Assembly: GCA_004322535.1 (NCBI GenBank)
Contig: SCUZ01000066.1
Location: 1-45,877, forward strand
Direction: 5' to 3'
Source: Rugosibacter sp.
GTDB lineage: Bacteria > Pseudomonadota > Gammaproteobacteria > Burkholderiales > Rhodocyclaceae
DNA: 45,877 nt
The position numbers were made by a program, and so were the translations under genes. Positions 32,236-39,845 of the stretch are shown here, piece by piece; position 1 is the stretch's first letter; each line of letters opens with the position of its first letter. The notes below the pieces were generated by a model. It was not told the DNA's origin. It saw only the letters and a program-made list of their open reading frames with translations, and did no database searches.

Positions 32236-33875
32236 TCCAGCCCTTGCGCCGCCGTTACGGGTTTCTGCTGGGATTGATTTTCGCTGTGTTGTGGTTTGGC
32301 AGCATCGAATATCGTCGCCTGATTGACCCTGATGAAGGCCGCTATGCCGAGATCTCGCGTGAAATGGTGGCCAGTGGTGACTGGCTGACGCCGCGCCTGA
32401 ATGATCTCAAGTATTTTGAAAAGCCCCCCTTGCAGTACTGGGCTACGGCGACTGCCTTTACGCTGTTTGGCGAGCATCAATGGACAGCGCGACTGTGGTC
32501 TGCGCTGACCGGATTTTTCGGCATACTTTTCACCATCGCCGCAACAGGCCGGTTGTTCAATCCGACCACCGGATGGATTGCCGGTGCGGTGCTCGCCAGC
32601 AGCTTGTTGTGGAATTTGATCGGCCATATCAACACGCTGGATATGGGCGTAAGCGCTTTTCTCGCGGCGGCAGTTTTTGCGCTTTGTCTGGCGCAGCGAG
32701 ATGACGCGACGCCAGCCGAAAGTCGGCGCTGGCAGGATGGCGCTTGGGCATTATTGGCGTTGGCGACACTCTCCAAAGGCTTGATCGGCATCGTCCTGCC
32801 GGCCGCCACCGTGGTGCTTTACACCGTGTGGCAGCGTGACTGGGGATTCATTGCCCGCATCCGCCCTTGGCGCGGGCTGACGCTTCTGTTGTTTATTACT
32901 GCGCCGTGGTTTATTGCCGTATCGCTCGTTAATCCGGAGTTTGCTAATTTCTTTTTTATCCATGAGCATCTTCAGCGCTTCCTCACCAAAGTGCATCATC
33001 GCTACGAGCCGATGTGGTATTTCATTCCGATCCTGATGATCGGCATGCTGCCCTGGCTGGGCAGTTTGTTGCCAGGCCTGAAGGCCGGATTTTCCAGGAA
33101 CGTCAGCCAACGCTTTCAGCCGCAGCGCTTTTTACTGGTATGGGTTGTGCTGGTGTTTCTCTTTTTCTCGGTTTCCGATTCCAAGCTGGCGTCCTACATC
33201 TTGCCCATTTTCCCTGCGCTGGCCGCGCTGGCCGCCCTGCATTTGGGCAGGTTGACGACAAAACAGCGCCATATCGGTGACGCCTTGTTTTCCGGGGGTA
33301 TTGGCCTGATGGGCCTGTTTTTCGTGCCCTTGGTTATTCATCGCGCCGCAACGCTGGAAATGGAAGCTATCTATCGAATCTACCAGCCCTGGCTGTATGC
33401 GGCCGCCGCATTATTTTTGGTGGGTGGTGTTGCGGCATTTTTTCTCGCACGCAAACATCCCCTGTCGGCGATAGGGGCGCTTGCTGCTGCCAGTTTTTTC
33501 AGCGGGCAAGCGATCATTCTCGGGCATGATGCGTTTGGTGCGGTCAATTCGGCACATGATATCGCCCTGCAAATTCGGTCGCAGGTGCCGCCGAATGTTC
33601 CCTTCTACAGCGTGAATACCTATGATCAGAGTTTTCAGTTCTACCTGCAACGCACAACGACCATGGTCGACTACAAGGATGAGCTGGGCTTTGGCATTCG
33701 CCAGGAGCCGCAAAAATTCATTCCGGACATCAATGGTTTTGTTGCAGCCTGGCGTCAGGCACCTGCTGCCTGGGCGCTGATGCCAGTGGATACTTGGAAG
33801 CAACTTGCAGCACAGAGATTGCCAATGATTGAAGTCACGCGCGACTTGCGTCGCGTTATCGTCAGGAAACCATGA
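32232..33875 (+). CDS. arnT: Glycosyltransferase family 83, ArnT-like
   Basis: ArnT moves 4-amino-4-deoxy-L-arabinose from undecaprenyl phosphate to lipid A on the outer face of the inner membrane, lowering binding of polymyxin-type peptides. The 547-residue length matches the family. The catalytic DPDEGRYAEISREM with its acidic pair near residues 34-36, the LKYFEKPPLQYW motif and many membrane helices are present, with a soluble C-terminal domain (about 440-547). A cytosolic loop around residue 163 contains a copy of the dispersed DNA motif in a different frame and is some eight residues longer than in E. coli. Confidence 0.88.
   Translation: MIQPLRRRYGFLLGLIFAVLWFGSIEYRRLIDPDEGRYAEISREMVASGDWLTPRLNDLKYFEKPPLQYWATATAFTLFGEHQWTARLWSALTGFFGILFTIAATGRLFNPTTGWIAGAVLASSLLWNLIGHINTLDMGVSAFLAAAVFALCLAQRDDATPAESRRWQDGAWALLALATLSKGLIGIVLPAATVVLYTVWQRDWGFIARIRPWRGLTLLLFITAPWFIAVSLVNPEFANFFFIHEHLQRFLTKVHHRYEPMWYFIPILMIGMLPWLGSLLPGLKAGFSRNVSQRFQPQRFLLVWVVLVFLFFSVSDSKLASYILPIFPALAALAALHLGRLTTKQRHIGDALFSGGIGLMGLFFVPLVIHRAATLEMEAIYRIYQPWLYAAAALFLVGGVAAFFLARKHPLSAIGALAAASFFSGQAIILGHDAFGAVNSAHDIALQIRSQVPPNVPFYSVNTYDQSFQFYLQRTTTMVDYKDELGFGIRQEPQKFIPDINGFVAAWRQAPAAWALMPVDTWKQLAAQRLPMIEVTRDLRRVIVRKP
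32718..32742 (+). repeat. Dispersed 25-bp motif, copy 5 (arnT)
   Basis: Carries AAAGTCGGCGCTGG, with a weaker right half (about 19 of 25 positions). It is read in another frame than the other copies (ESRRWQDG, residues 163-170), in a cytosolic loop that appears lengthened against E. coli ArnT. Confidence 0.75.
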
Positions 33876-34243
33876 ACGCCATCAGTTTTGCACTTATTCT
33901 CACTGGCGTGCTGCTTAACGCCGCTGCTCAGCTCTTGCTCAAGGCAGGCACCAACGCTGTCGGCCATTTTGAATTTCATATCAATAACATTCTGCCCATT
34001 GGGATGAAACTTGCCTTTCAGCCGTTCATTATGGGCGGCATGGTTTGTTACGCCGTCAGTCTGGTGGTGTGGATCATGGCGCTCTCACGCGTGCCGGTTT
34101 CCATTGCCTACCCGATGCTATCCATTGGTTATGCCATCAACGCGTTCGTCGCCTGGCAATGGTTTGGTGAGGCGCTGGCGGCGCAAAAGTTGTTGGGCAT
34201 CGGCGTGATTGTTATTGGGGTGATTTTGGTGACGCGGTCATGA
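33872..34243 (+). CDS. Small four-helix transporter, ArnE/ArnF-like (EamA/SMR type)
   Basis: A 123-residue protein with four membrane helices (about 5-24, 44-66, 70-92, 99-119). In E. coli ArnE and ArnF form a pair that is thought to flip undecaprenyl-phosphate-L-Ara4N across the inner membrane. Here only one such gene is present, so it may act as a homodimer or with a partner elsewhere. It overlaps arnT and arnB by ATGA. The family match (AAQLLLKAG, PVSIAYPMLSIGYAINAF) is good, but whether it equals ArnE or ArnF cannot be told. Confidence 0.8.
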   Translation: MNAISFALILTGVLLNAAAQLLLKAGTNAVGHFEFHINNILPIGMKLAFQPFIMGGMVCYAVSLVVWIMALSRVPVSIAYPMLSIGYAINAFVAWQWFGEALAAQKLLGIGVIVIGVILVTRS

Positions 34244-35358
34244 ACGATTTTTTGCCTTTTACCCGGCCAACGATAGACGAAGAAACGATTGCTGTTGTGG
34301 CCGATGTGCTGCGTTCTGGCTGGCTGACCAGCGGCCCGCAAGTGCAGGCATTCGAGGCTGCGCTCTCCGCCTATTGCGGCGGACGCCCGGTACGCGCCTT
34401 TAGTTCCGGCACCGCTGCACTCGAAGTGGCGTTGCGCCTGGCAAAAGTCGGCGCTGGTGATGCGGTGATTACCACACCGCTGACCTGGGTTGCTACCGCG
34501 AATGTCATCCTCGAAGTGGGTGCCACGCCGGTTTTTGTCGATGTCGATCCGGCAACGCGCAACATCGATCTTGATCAACTTGCTGCGCGCATCACGCCAC
34601 AGACCAAGGCCATCATTCCAGTCGACCTCGCCGGCCTGCCGGTTGATCGTGACCGGCTGTACGCGATTGCCGGAAAACACCCGCTGCGCGTTATCGAAGA
34701 TGCAGCGCAATCCTTTGGAGCAACCTGGAATGGGCAACGAATCGGCACCGGTCAGAATTTTGTCGCCTTCAGTTTTCATGCCAACAAAAATATCACTACC
34801 GGCGAAGGTGGCGCGCTGGTACTGCCTGATGATATTGATCCTGCGTTATGCGAGCGCCTGCGTTTGCAAGGCTTTCAGCGCTTTGCTGATGGCGGCATGG
34901 ACGTGGATGTGCTTGGCGGAAAATTCAACCTGACCGACATCGCCGCTGCCATAGGCCTGGGCCAGTTAAAACGGCTCGATGAATTCACCGCCCGTCGTCG
35001 GGAGTTGGTGCAACGTTATCTTGCAGGTTTAGACCGTACGCTGGGTCTGCAACTTCCGCTGGCCGATTTTGCCAACAGCAACTGGCACATGTTTCAGGTA
35101 CTGCTGCCTGACGGCACTGATCGTGGCGCATTCATTGCCGGCATGCGGGAAAAAGGCATTGGCATCGGTGTGCATTATCCGGCGCTGCATCTATTCTCAC
35201 TTTATCGCGCCATGGGATTTAAACCGGGTGACTTTCCGCAGGCCGAGCGTATCGGCGCGGCAATTGTCACGCTGCCATTGTTCCCGGCCATGCAGGATGC
35301 GGATGTCGATCGCGTTTGCGCCGCATTGATGCAAACGTTGACTCAACCGCTCGCTTGA
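34240..35358 (+). CDS. arnB: UDP-4-amino-4-deoxy-L-arabinose aminotransferase ArnB-like
   Basis: ArnB is a DegT/DnrJ-type PLP enzyme that aminates UDP-4-keto-arabinose with glutamate. PLP-binding Lys183 lies in SFHANKNITTGEGGAL. FSSGTAALE, LTWVATANVI and EDAAQSFGA are also typical. Length is 372 residues. The segment KVGAGDAV (residues 69-76) is encoded by a copy of the dispersed DNA motif, but the protein aligns with E. coli ArnB without a gap there. Start overlaps the transporter gene by ATGA. Confidence 0.92.
   Translation: MNDFLPFTRPTIDEETIAVVADVLRSGWLTSGPQVQAFEAALSAYCGGRPVRAFSSGTAALEVALRLAKVGAGDAVITTPLTWVATANVILEVGATPVFVDVDPATRNIDLDQLAARITPQTKAIIPVDLAGLPVDRDRLYAIAGKHPLRVIEDAAQSFGATWNGQRIGTGQNFVAFSFHANKNITTGEGGALVLPDDIDPALCERLRLQGFQRFADGGMDVDVLGGKFNLTDIAAAIGLGQLKRLDEFTARRRELVQRYLAGLDRTLGLQLPLADFANSNWHMFQVLLPDGTDRGAFIAGMREKGIGIGVHYPALHLFSLYRAMGFKPGDFPQAERIGAAIVTLPLFPAMQDADVDRVCAALMQTLTQPLA
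34443..34467 (+). repeat. Dispersed 25-bp motif, copy 6 (arnB)
   Basis: Carries AAAAGTCGGCGCTGG, ending GCGGTG, two positions off consensus. It encodes KVGAGDAV at residues 69-76, a turn that is G-x-G-D also in homologues, so protein constraint explains part of the match. Confidence 0.75.
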
Positions 35359-35369
35359 GCTCAAAACAC

Positions 35370-36308
35370 ATGATTACGCCTATCCTCTCTGTTGTCATTC
35401 CCGTCTATAACGAAGAAGCCGGGTTGCCTGCGCTGTTCGCCCGCATCTATCCAGCGCTGGATGCCCTGGGTGAAACTTATGAAATTGTTTTTGTGAATGA
35501 CGGCAGCCGTGACCGCTCGGCGGCCTTGCTGCGCGAACAGTTTGCACGGCGGCCCGATGTCACCCGTGCCATTTTGCTGGCCGCTAATGCAGGCCAGCAC
35601 ATGGCCATCATGGCGGGCTTTGAGCACTGCCGGGGCGAGATCATCGTTACGCTGGATGCCGATCTGCAAAACCCGCCTGAGGAAATCGGCAAGCTGGTCG
35701 CCAAGATGCATGAAGGCCATGATTATGTCGGCAGCATTCGCAAAAAACGGCAGGATAGCCTGTTTCGTACCTGGGCTTCGAGGGCGATGAACCATCTGCG
35801 TGAAAAAATCACCCGCATCCGCATTACCGATCAGGGCAACATGCTGCGCGCGTATTCGCGTAACGTGGTTAATGCCATCAACAGTTGTAAAGAGGTCGCC
35901 ACCTTCATCCCGGCGCTGGCCTATACCTTTGCGCGCAATCCGGCCGAGGTGATGGTCGAACACGAAGAGCGTGTTGCGGGTGATTCGAAATATTCGGTCT
36001 ATAGCCTGATTCGCCTTAACTTTGATTTGATGACCGGTTTTTCGTTGGTACCGTTGCAATGGTTTTCCATGCTGGGAATGCTGATTGCGCTGGGCTCCGG
36101 CACGCTGTTTGTGTTGTTGATTGTGCGTCGCCTGATTGTCGGGCCGGAAGCCGAAGGCCTATTCACACTGTTTGCGCTGATGTTCTTCCTTATTGGCTTG
36201 GCGCTATTCGGCATTGGTCTCTTGGGTGAATATATCGGACGCATCTACCAGCAAGTCCGCCTTCGGCCGCGCTATCTGATTGAAGCGCTGCTGGAGAAAG
36301 AGGAATAG
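35370..36308 (+). CDS. arnC: Undecaprenyl-phosphate 4-deoxy-4-formamido-L-arabinose transferase ArnC-like
   Basis: ArnC is a GT2 enzyme that loads the formylated sugar onto undecaprenyl phosphate on the cytosolic face. It has the N-terminal GT-A fold (VVIPVYNEEAGLP, FVNDGSRDRS, LDADLQNPPEE) and two C-terminal membrane helices (about residues 226-250 and 262-288) before RIYQQVRLRPRYLIE. Length is 312 residues from the ATG at 35370. Longer starts would run into arnB. No strong ribosome site precedes it. Confidence 0.92.
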   Translation: MITPILSVVIPVYNEEAGLPALFARIYPALDALGETYEIVFVNDGSRDRSAALLREQFARRPDVTRAILLAANAGQHMAIMAGFEHCRGEIIVTLDADLQNPPEEIGKLVAKMHEGHDYVGSIRKKRQDSLFRTWASRAMNHLREKITRIRITDQGNMLRAYSRNVVNAINSCKEVATFIPALAYTFARNPAEVMVEHEERVAGDSKYSVYSLIRLNFDLMTGFSLVPLQWFSMLGMLIALGSGTLFVLLIVRRLIVGPEAEGLFTLFALMFFLIGLALFGIGLLGEYIGRIYQQVRLRPRYLIEALLEKEE

Positions 36309-36314
36309 CAAACA

Positions 36315-37256
36315 ATGGCACGCGCTATTGTTTTTGCTTATCACAATGTCGGCGTGCGCTGCCTGGCGGTACTGCTCGCGCATGGCGTCGAGGTGGTGCA
36401 GGTCATTACTCATCGCGATAATCCTGATGAGGAAATCTGGTTCGACAGCGTAGCCGAACTGGCTGCGCGGTACAGCCTTCCGGTGATCACGCCGGATGAT
36501 CCAAACGATCCGGCGCTGGTTGCCGAGCTCGCCGCGCTGGAGCCGGATTTTTTGTTTTCGTTCTACTACCGGCAGATGCTAAAAGCACCGCTCTTGGCTT
36601 TGCCTCGGCAGGGCGCTTACAACATGCATGGCTCGTTACTGCCTAAATATCGTGGTCGCGTGCCAGTGAATTGGGCCCTCATTCACGGCGAACGCGAAAC
36701 CGGTGCTACGTTGCACCAAATGCTCGAAAAGCCCGATGCCGGTGGCATCGTGGCGCAACAAGCCGTCCCGATTTTGCCCGATGACACAGCAGGCGAAGTA
36801 TTTGCCAAAGTGACGTTTGCTGCCGAGCTGGCGCTTGACCACGTACTGCCTGATCTGATTGCCAGCCGCGTCAAGCCCCGGCCGCAGAACCTTGCTGCGG
36901 GCAGCTACTTTGGCGGCCGTTGCGCAGAAGACGGGCGGATTGACTGGCATCAGCCCGCAGCAGTTGTGCACAACCTGATTCGCGCCGTTGCACCACCGTA
37001 TCCTGGTGCGTTTTTTGATGTGCCGCAAGGCCGCATGCGCGTGCTGCGTTCGCTGCATCCTCAGGGGCAGCGTGGCACGGGTGTTGTCTATGGTCAACCC
37101 ACACTGTTTGCACACGATGGTCGCTGGTACGCCGAATGCGGTGATGGACAAGTTTTATGCTTGCTCGCGGTAGAATTCGCAGGTTCTTTCCTTTCAGCCG
37201 CTACCAGTCATCCGCTCAACGCGATTTTCGGTACGCCCACGGTTTCTTTGCTATGA
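36315..37256 (+). CDS. UDP-4-amino-4-deoxy-L-arabinose formyltransferase (ArnA N-terminal half)
   Basis: This single-domain protein matches the N-terminal formyltransferase half of E. coli ArnA, which formylates the amino sugar with N10-formyl-THF. The catalytic triad is Asn103, His105 (YNMHGSLLPKYRGR) and Asp141 (KPDAGGI), each one residue from the E. coli numbering. Length is 313 residues. Its stop overlaps the next gene, the decarboxylase half, by ATGA, so the two halves of ArnA are split into coupled genes rather than fused. Confidence 0.92.
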   Translation: MARAIVFAYHNVGVRCLAVLLAHGVEVVQVITHRDNPDEEIWFDSVAELAARYSLPVITPDDPNDPALVAELAALEPDFLFSFYYRQMLKAPLLALPRQGAYNMHGSLLPKYRGRVPVNWALIHGERETGATLHQMLEKPDAGGIVAQQAVPILPDDTAGEVFAKVTFAAELALDHVLPDLIASRVKPRPQNLAAGSYFGGRCAEDGRIDWHQPAAVVHNLIRAVAPPYPGAFFDVPQGRMRVLRSLHPQGQRGTGVVYGQPTLFAHDGRWYAECGDGQVLCLLAVEFAGSFLSAATSHPLNAIFGTPTVSLL

Positions 37257-38296
37257 AAAAAATCCTCATTCTCGGCATCAATGGTTTCATTGGCCATCAC
37301 CTTTCCCAACGCATCATGGATACCACCGACTGGGAGGTATACGGCATGGACATGAACTCAGAGCGTGTCACTGAGTTGATGGCTAACCCCCGCTTTCATT
37401 TTTTTGAAGGCGACATCATGATTAATCGGGAATGGATCGAATATCACGTCAGAAAGTGCGATGTCATCCTGCCGCTGGTGGCGATTGCCACACCGGCCAC
37501 CTATGTTAAAGAGCCGCTGCGGGTTTTTGAACTGGATTTTGAAGCCAACTTGCCAATTATCCGCCATGCAGTGAAGTACAAGAAACGAGTGATTTTCCCC
37601 TCTACGTCAGAAGTTTACGGCATGAGCCAAGATGCCGAATTTGACCCGGAAAATTCCAATTTGGTGCTGGGCCCGATCAACAAGCCACGCTGGATTTATT
37701 CTTGCGCTAAACAAATGATGGATCGCGTGATCCACGCTTACGGCCAGCAAGAAGGATTGGACTACACACTGTTCCGTCCCTTTAACTGGATCGGACCGGG
37801 GCTGGATTCGATCCACACGCCCAAAGAAGGCAGCTCACGGGTCATCACCCAGTTTCTTGGGCATATCGTGCGTGGTGAGCCAATTAAACTGGTGGATGGT
37901 GGCGCGCAAAAACGCTCTTTCACTTATGTGACCGATGGCATAGATGCCTTGATGAAAATCATTGCTAACAAAGATGGTGTTGCGAACGGCAAGATTTACA
38001 ACATTGGCAACCCGAAGAATAATTACTCGGTGCGTGATCTGGCGACCATGATGCTTGATCTGGCCAAACAGTTTCCCGAATACGCAGAGACTGCCGCCAA
38101 AGTGACGGTGCTGGAAACGACCTCGGGCGAATACTATGGGGCAGGCTACCAAGACACCCAGCACCGTGTGCCAAAAATCAGCAATACCATGGCAGACCTG
38201 GATTGGGAACCGAAAGTGGAATTTGCCGATGCCTTGCGCAGTATTTTCGAGGCCTATCGCCATGATGTTGCTGCCGCACGTCAATTGATGGATTAA
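37253..38296 (+). CDS. UDP-glucuronate decarboxylase (ArnA C-terminal half)
   Basis: An extended short-chain dehydrogenase that oxidises and decarboxylates UDP-glucuronate to UDP-4-keto-arabinose. It has the NAD-binding GINGFIGHHL at residues 8-17, the FPSTSEVYG strand, the catalytic-type YSCAKQMMDR, and QKRSFTYVTDGIDAL with the conserved arginine of ArnA decarboxylases. Length is 347 residues from the ATG at 37253, which overlaps the formyltransferase stop. A longer reading from 37157 would sit inside that gene. UDP-glucose dehydrogenase, which makes the substrate, is not in the window. Confidence 0.93.
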   Translation: MKKILILGINGFIGHHLSQRIMDTTDWEVYGMDMNSERVTELMANPRFHFFEGDIMINREWIEYHVRKCDVILPLVAIATPATYVKEPLRVFELDFEANLPIIRHAVKYKKRVIFPSTSEVYGMSQDAEFDPENSNLVLGPINKPRWIYSCAKQMMDRVIHAYGQQEGLDYTLFRPFNWIGPGLDSIHTPKEGSSRVITQFLGHIVRGEPIKLVDGGAQKRSFTYVTDGIDALMKIIANKDGVANGKIYNIGNPKNNYSVRDLATMMLDLAKQFPEYAETAAKVTVLETTSGEYYGAGYQDTQHRVPKISNTMADLDWEPKVEFADALRSIFEAYRHDVAAARQLMD

Positions 38297-38302
38297 GTGG
38301 CG

Positions 38303-39226
38303 ATGAAGTTGGCGCTAAAAATTGATGTGGATACTTTGCGGGGCACTTTGCAAGGCGTGCCTCGGCTGATTGAGCTTTTGCAGCAACACGAGGCCAATGC
38401 CAGTTTCCTGTTTTCGATGGGGCCAGACCATACCGGCCGCGCCATTCGCCGCGCGCTACGTCCCGGTTTCATGAAAAAAGTGCAACGCACATCCGTAGTC
38501 GAGCACTATGGTATCAAGACGCTGATGTACGGTACATTGCTGCCCGGCCCGAATATTGGCTGCCGCGGGGCAGACGTGATGCGAACCACGCGTGATGCGG
38601 GGTTTGAGACAGCCATTCATTGCTGGGATCATGTCAAATGGCAAGATGGCGTGACAAAAGCGGATGCGGCGTGGACTGAAAATGAGATGCGCCATGCCCA
38701 TGCTCGCTACCTTGAAACGTTTGGTGTCGCGGCACAAGGCGCGGGCGCGGCAGGTTGGCAGATGAATCCTCATGCGTTGCGCATGACGCAACGGCTGGGT
38801 TACCACTGGGCGTCGGATTGTCGCGGCAGCCATCCCTTCATGCCGGTATGGAATGCAGAAGTTGTTTTATGTCCGCAATTGCCGACTACGCTGCCGACAC
38901 TGGATGAACTGATCGGCACAGAGGGCTTGACGAGTGACAACGTGCATCAGCGGTTGCTGCGCTCAACCGCGACCGAGCCCAAAGATCACGTATTCACACT
39001 GCATGCCGAACTCGAAGGCTTAAAACTCGGCGCCACATTGGCGCGCTTACTTAACGGTTGGCGCGAACAAGGTTATCAACTGATTTCGCTCGGACAGATG
39101 TGCGACACGCTTGACCTGGCAAAGCTGCCTCGCCATGAAATGATCCGCGGTGAAGTGCCCGGTCGTTCCGGCACCTTGATGGTGCAGGGCGAGGAATTTT
39201 TACTACCATGGAAGGAAGCTGCATGA
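38303..39226 (+). CDS. arnD: 4-deoxy-4-formamido-arabinose-phosphoundecaprenol deformylase ArnD-like
   Basis: ArnD removes the formyl group from the lipid-linked sugar before ArnT uses it. It is a polysaccharide deacetylase-type (NodB) protein: the start KIDVDTLRGTLQGVPRL carries the metal-binding Asp pair, AIHCWDHVKWQ gives the His motif, and AAGWQMNPHAL and SDCRGSHPF align with E. coli ArnD. Length is 307 residues from the ATG at 38303. It ends the arn run by an ATGA overlap with bcp. Confidence 0.9.
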   Translation: MKLALKIDVDTLRGTLQGVPRLIELLQQHEANASFLFSMGPDHTGRAIRRALRPGFMKKVQRTSVVEHYGIKTLMYGTLLPGPNIGCRGADVMRTTRDAGFETAIHCWDHVKWQDGVTKADAAWTENEMRHAHARYLETFGVAAQGAGAAGWQMNPHALRMTQRLGYHWASDCRGSHPFMPVWNAEVVLCPQLPTTLPTLDELIGTEGLTSDNVHQRLLRSTATEPKDHVFTLHAELEGLKLGATLARLLNGWREQGYQLISLGQMCDTLDLAKLPRHEMIRGEVPGRSGTLMVQGEEFLLPWKEAA

Positions 39227-39750
39227 ACCACGTTATTTCTACGTTCACCTCTACGTCGGCATCGACATCTGCCGCTATGGCAGCCACGCAACCCTCGATT
39301 GTCGGCCTGGCTGTGCCTGAATTTACAGCCCCGGCAACAGGCGGTGACTTTATGTTGTCTGCCCATCTTGGACATTCTGTTGTGTTGTATTTCTACCCCA
39401 AGGACAATACCCCCGGCTGCACAACACAGGCGCAACAGTTTCGCGATTTGCATGCTGAATTTATCAAGGCAGGCTGTGTTGTTTTCGGTGTTTCGCGTGA
39501 CTCGCTCAAGTCACATGAGACCTTCAAGGTCAAGTTTGGTTTACCATTCGAATTGATTTCTGACATTGAAGGTACAGTGTGCCGCATGTTCGATGTCGTT
39601 AAAAACAAAATGCTGTATGGAAAAAAAGTGCTGGGCATTGAACGCAGTACTTTCCTGATTGATGCAACCGGCGTGTTGCGTCACGAATGGCGGGCCACCA
39701 AGGCCGATGGCAATGCTGCTACGGTTCTTGACACGGTGATGAAACTTTAA
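39223..39750 (+). CDS. bcp: Thioredoxin-dependent peroxiredoxin, Bcp/PrxQ family
   Basis: Bcp reduces hydroperoxides in the cytosol. Peroxidatic Cys66 lies in KDNTPGCTTQ. The second cysteine found five residues later in E. coli Bcp is a glutamine here (Gln71), so the protein is 1-Cys unless Cys85 or Cys120 resolves it. The first ~24 residues are a Ser/Thr/Ala-rich extension. An internal ATG (Met19) would remove most of it. The ATG at 39223 follows GGAAGGA and overlaps the arnD stop. Length is 175 residues. Confidence 0.93.
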   Translation: MNHVISTFTSTSASTSAAMAATQPSIVGLAVPEFTAPATGGDFMLSAHLGHSVVLYFYPKDNTPGCTTQAQQFRDLHAEFIKAGCVVFGVSRDSLKSHETFKVKFGLPFELISDIEGTVCRMFDVVKNKMLYGKKVLGIERSTFLIDATGVLRHEWRATKADGNAATVLDTVMKL

Positions 39751-39769
39751 TCATTGATCAAGGGCGAAA

Positions 39770-39788
39770 TCTGCCCTTTCATCCACAT
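39770..39788 (+). terminator. Weak hairpin after bcp
   Basis: AAGGGC (39770-39775) / GCCCTT (39783-39788), seven-base loop, 20 bases past the bcp stop. There is no T-run, so any terminator role is doubtful. Confidence 0.25.
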
Positions 39789-39845
39789 CTTGCCCAATCG
39801 CCAGGGCCGCTATCGTGAGTTCATCTTGACAACTTTGAGGTGGCT

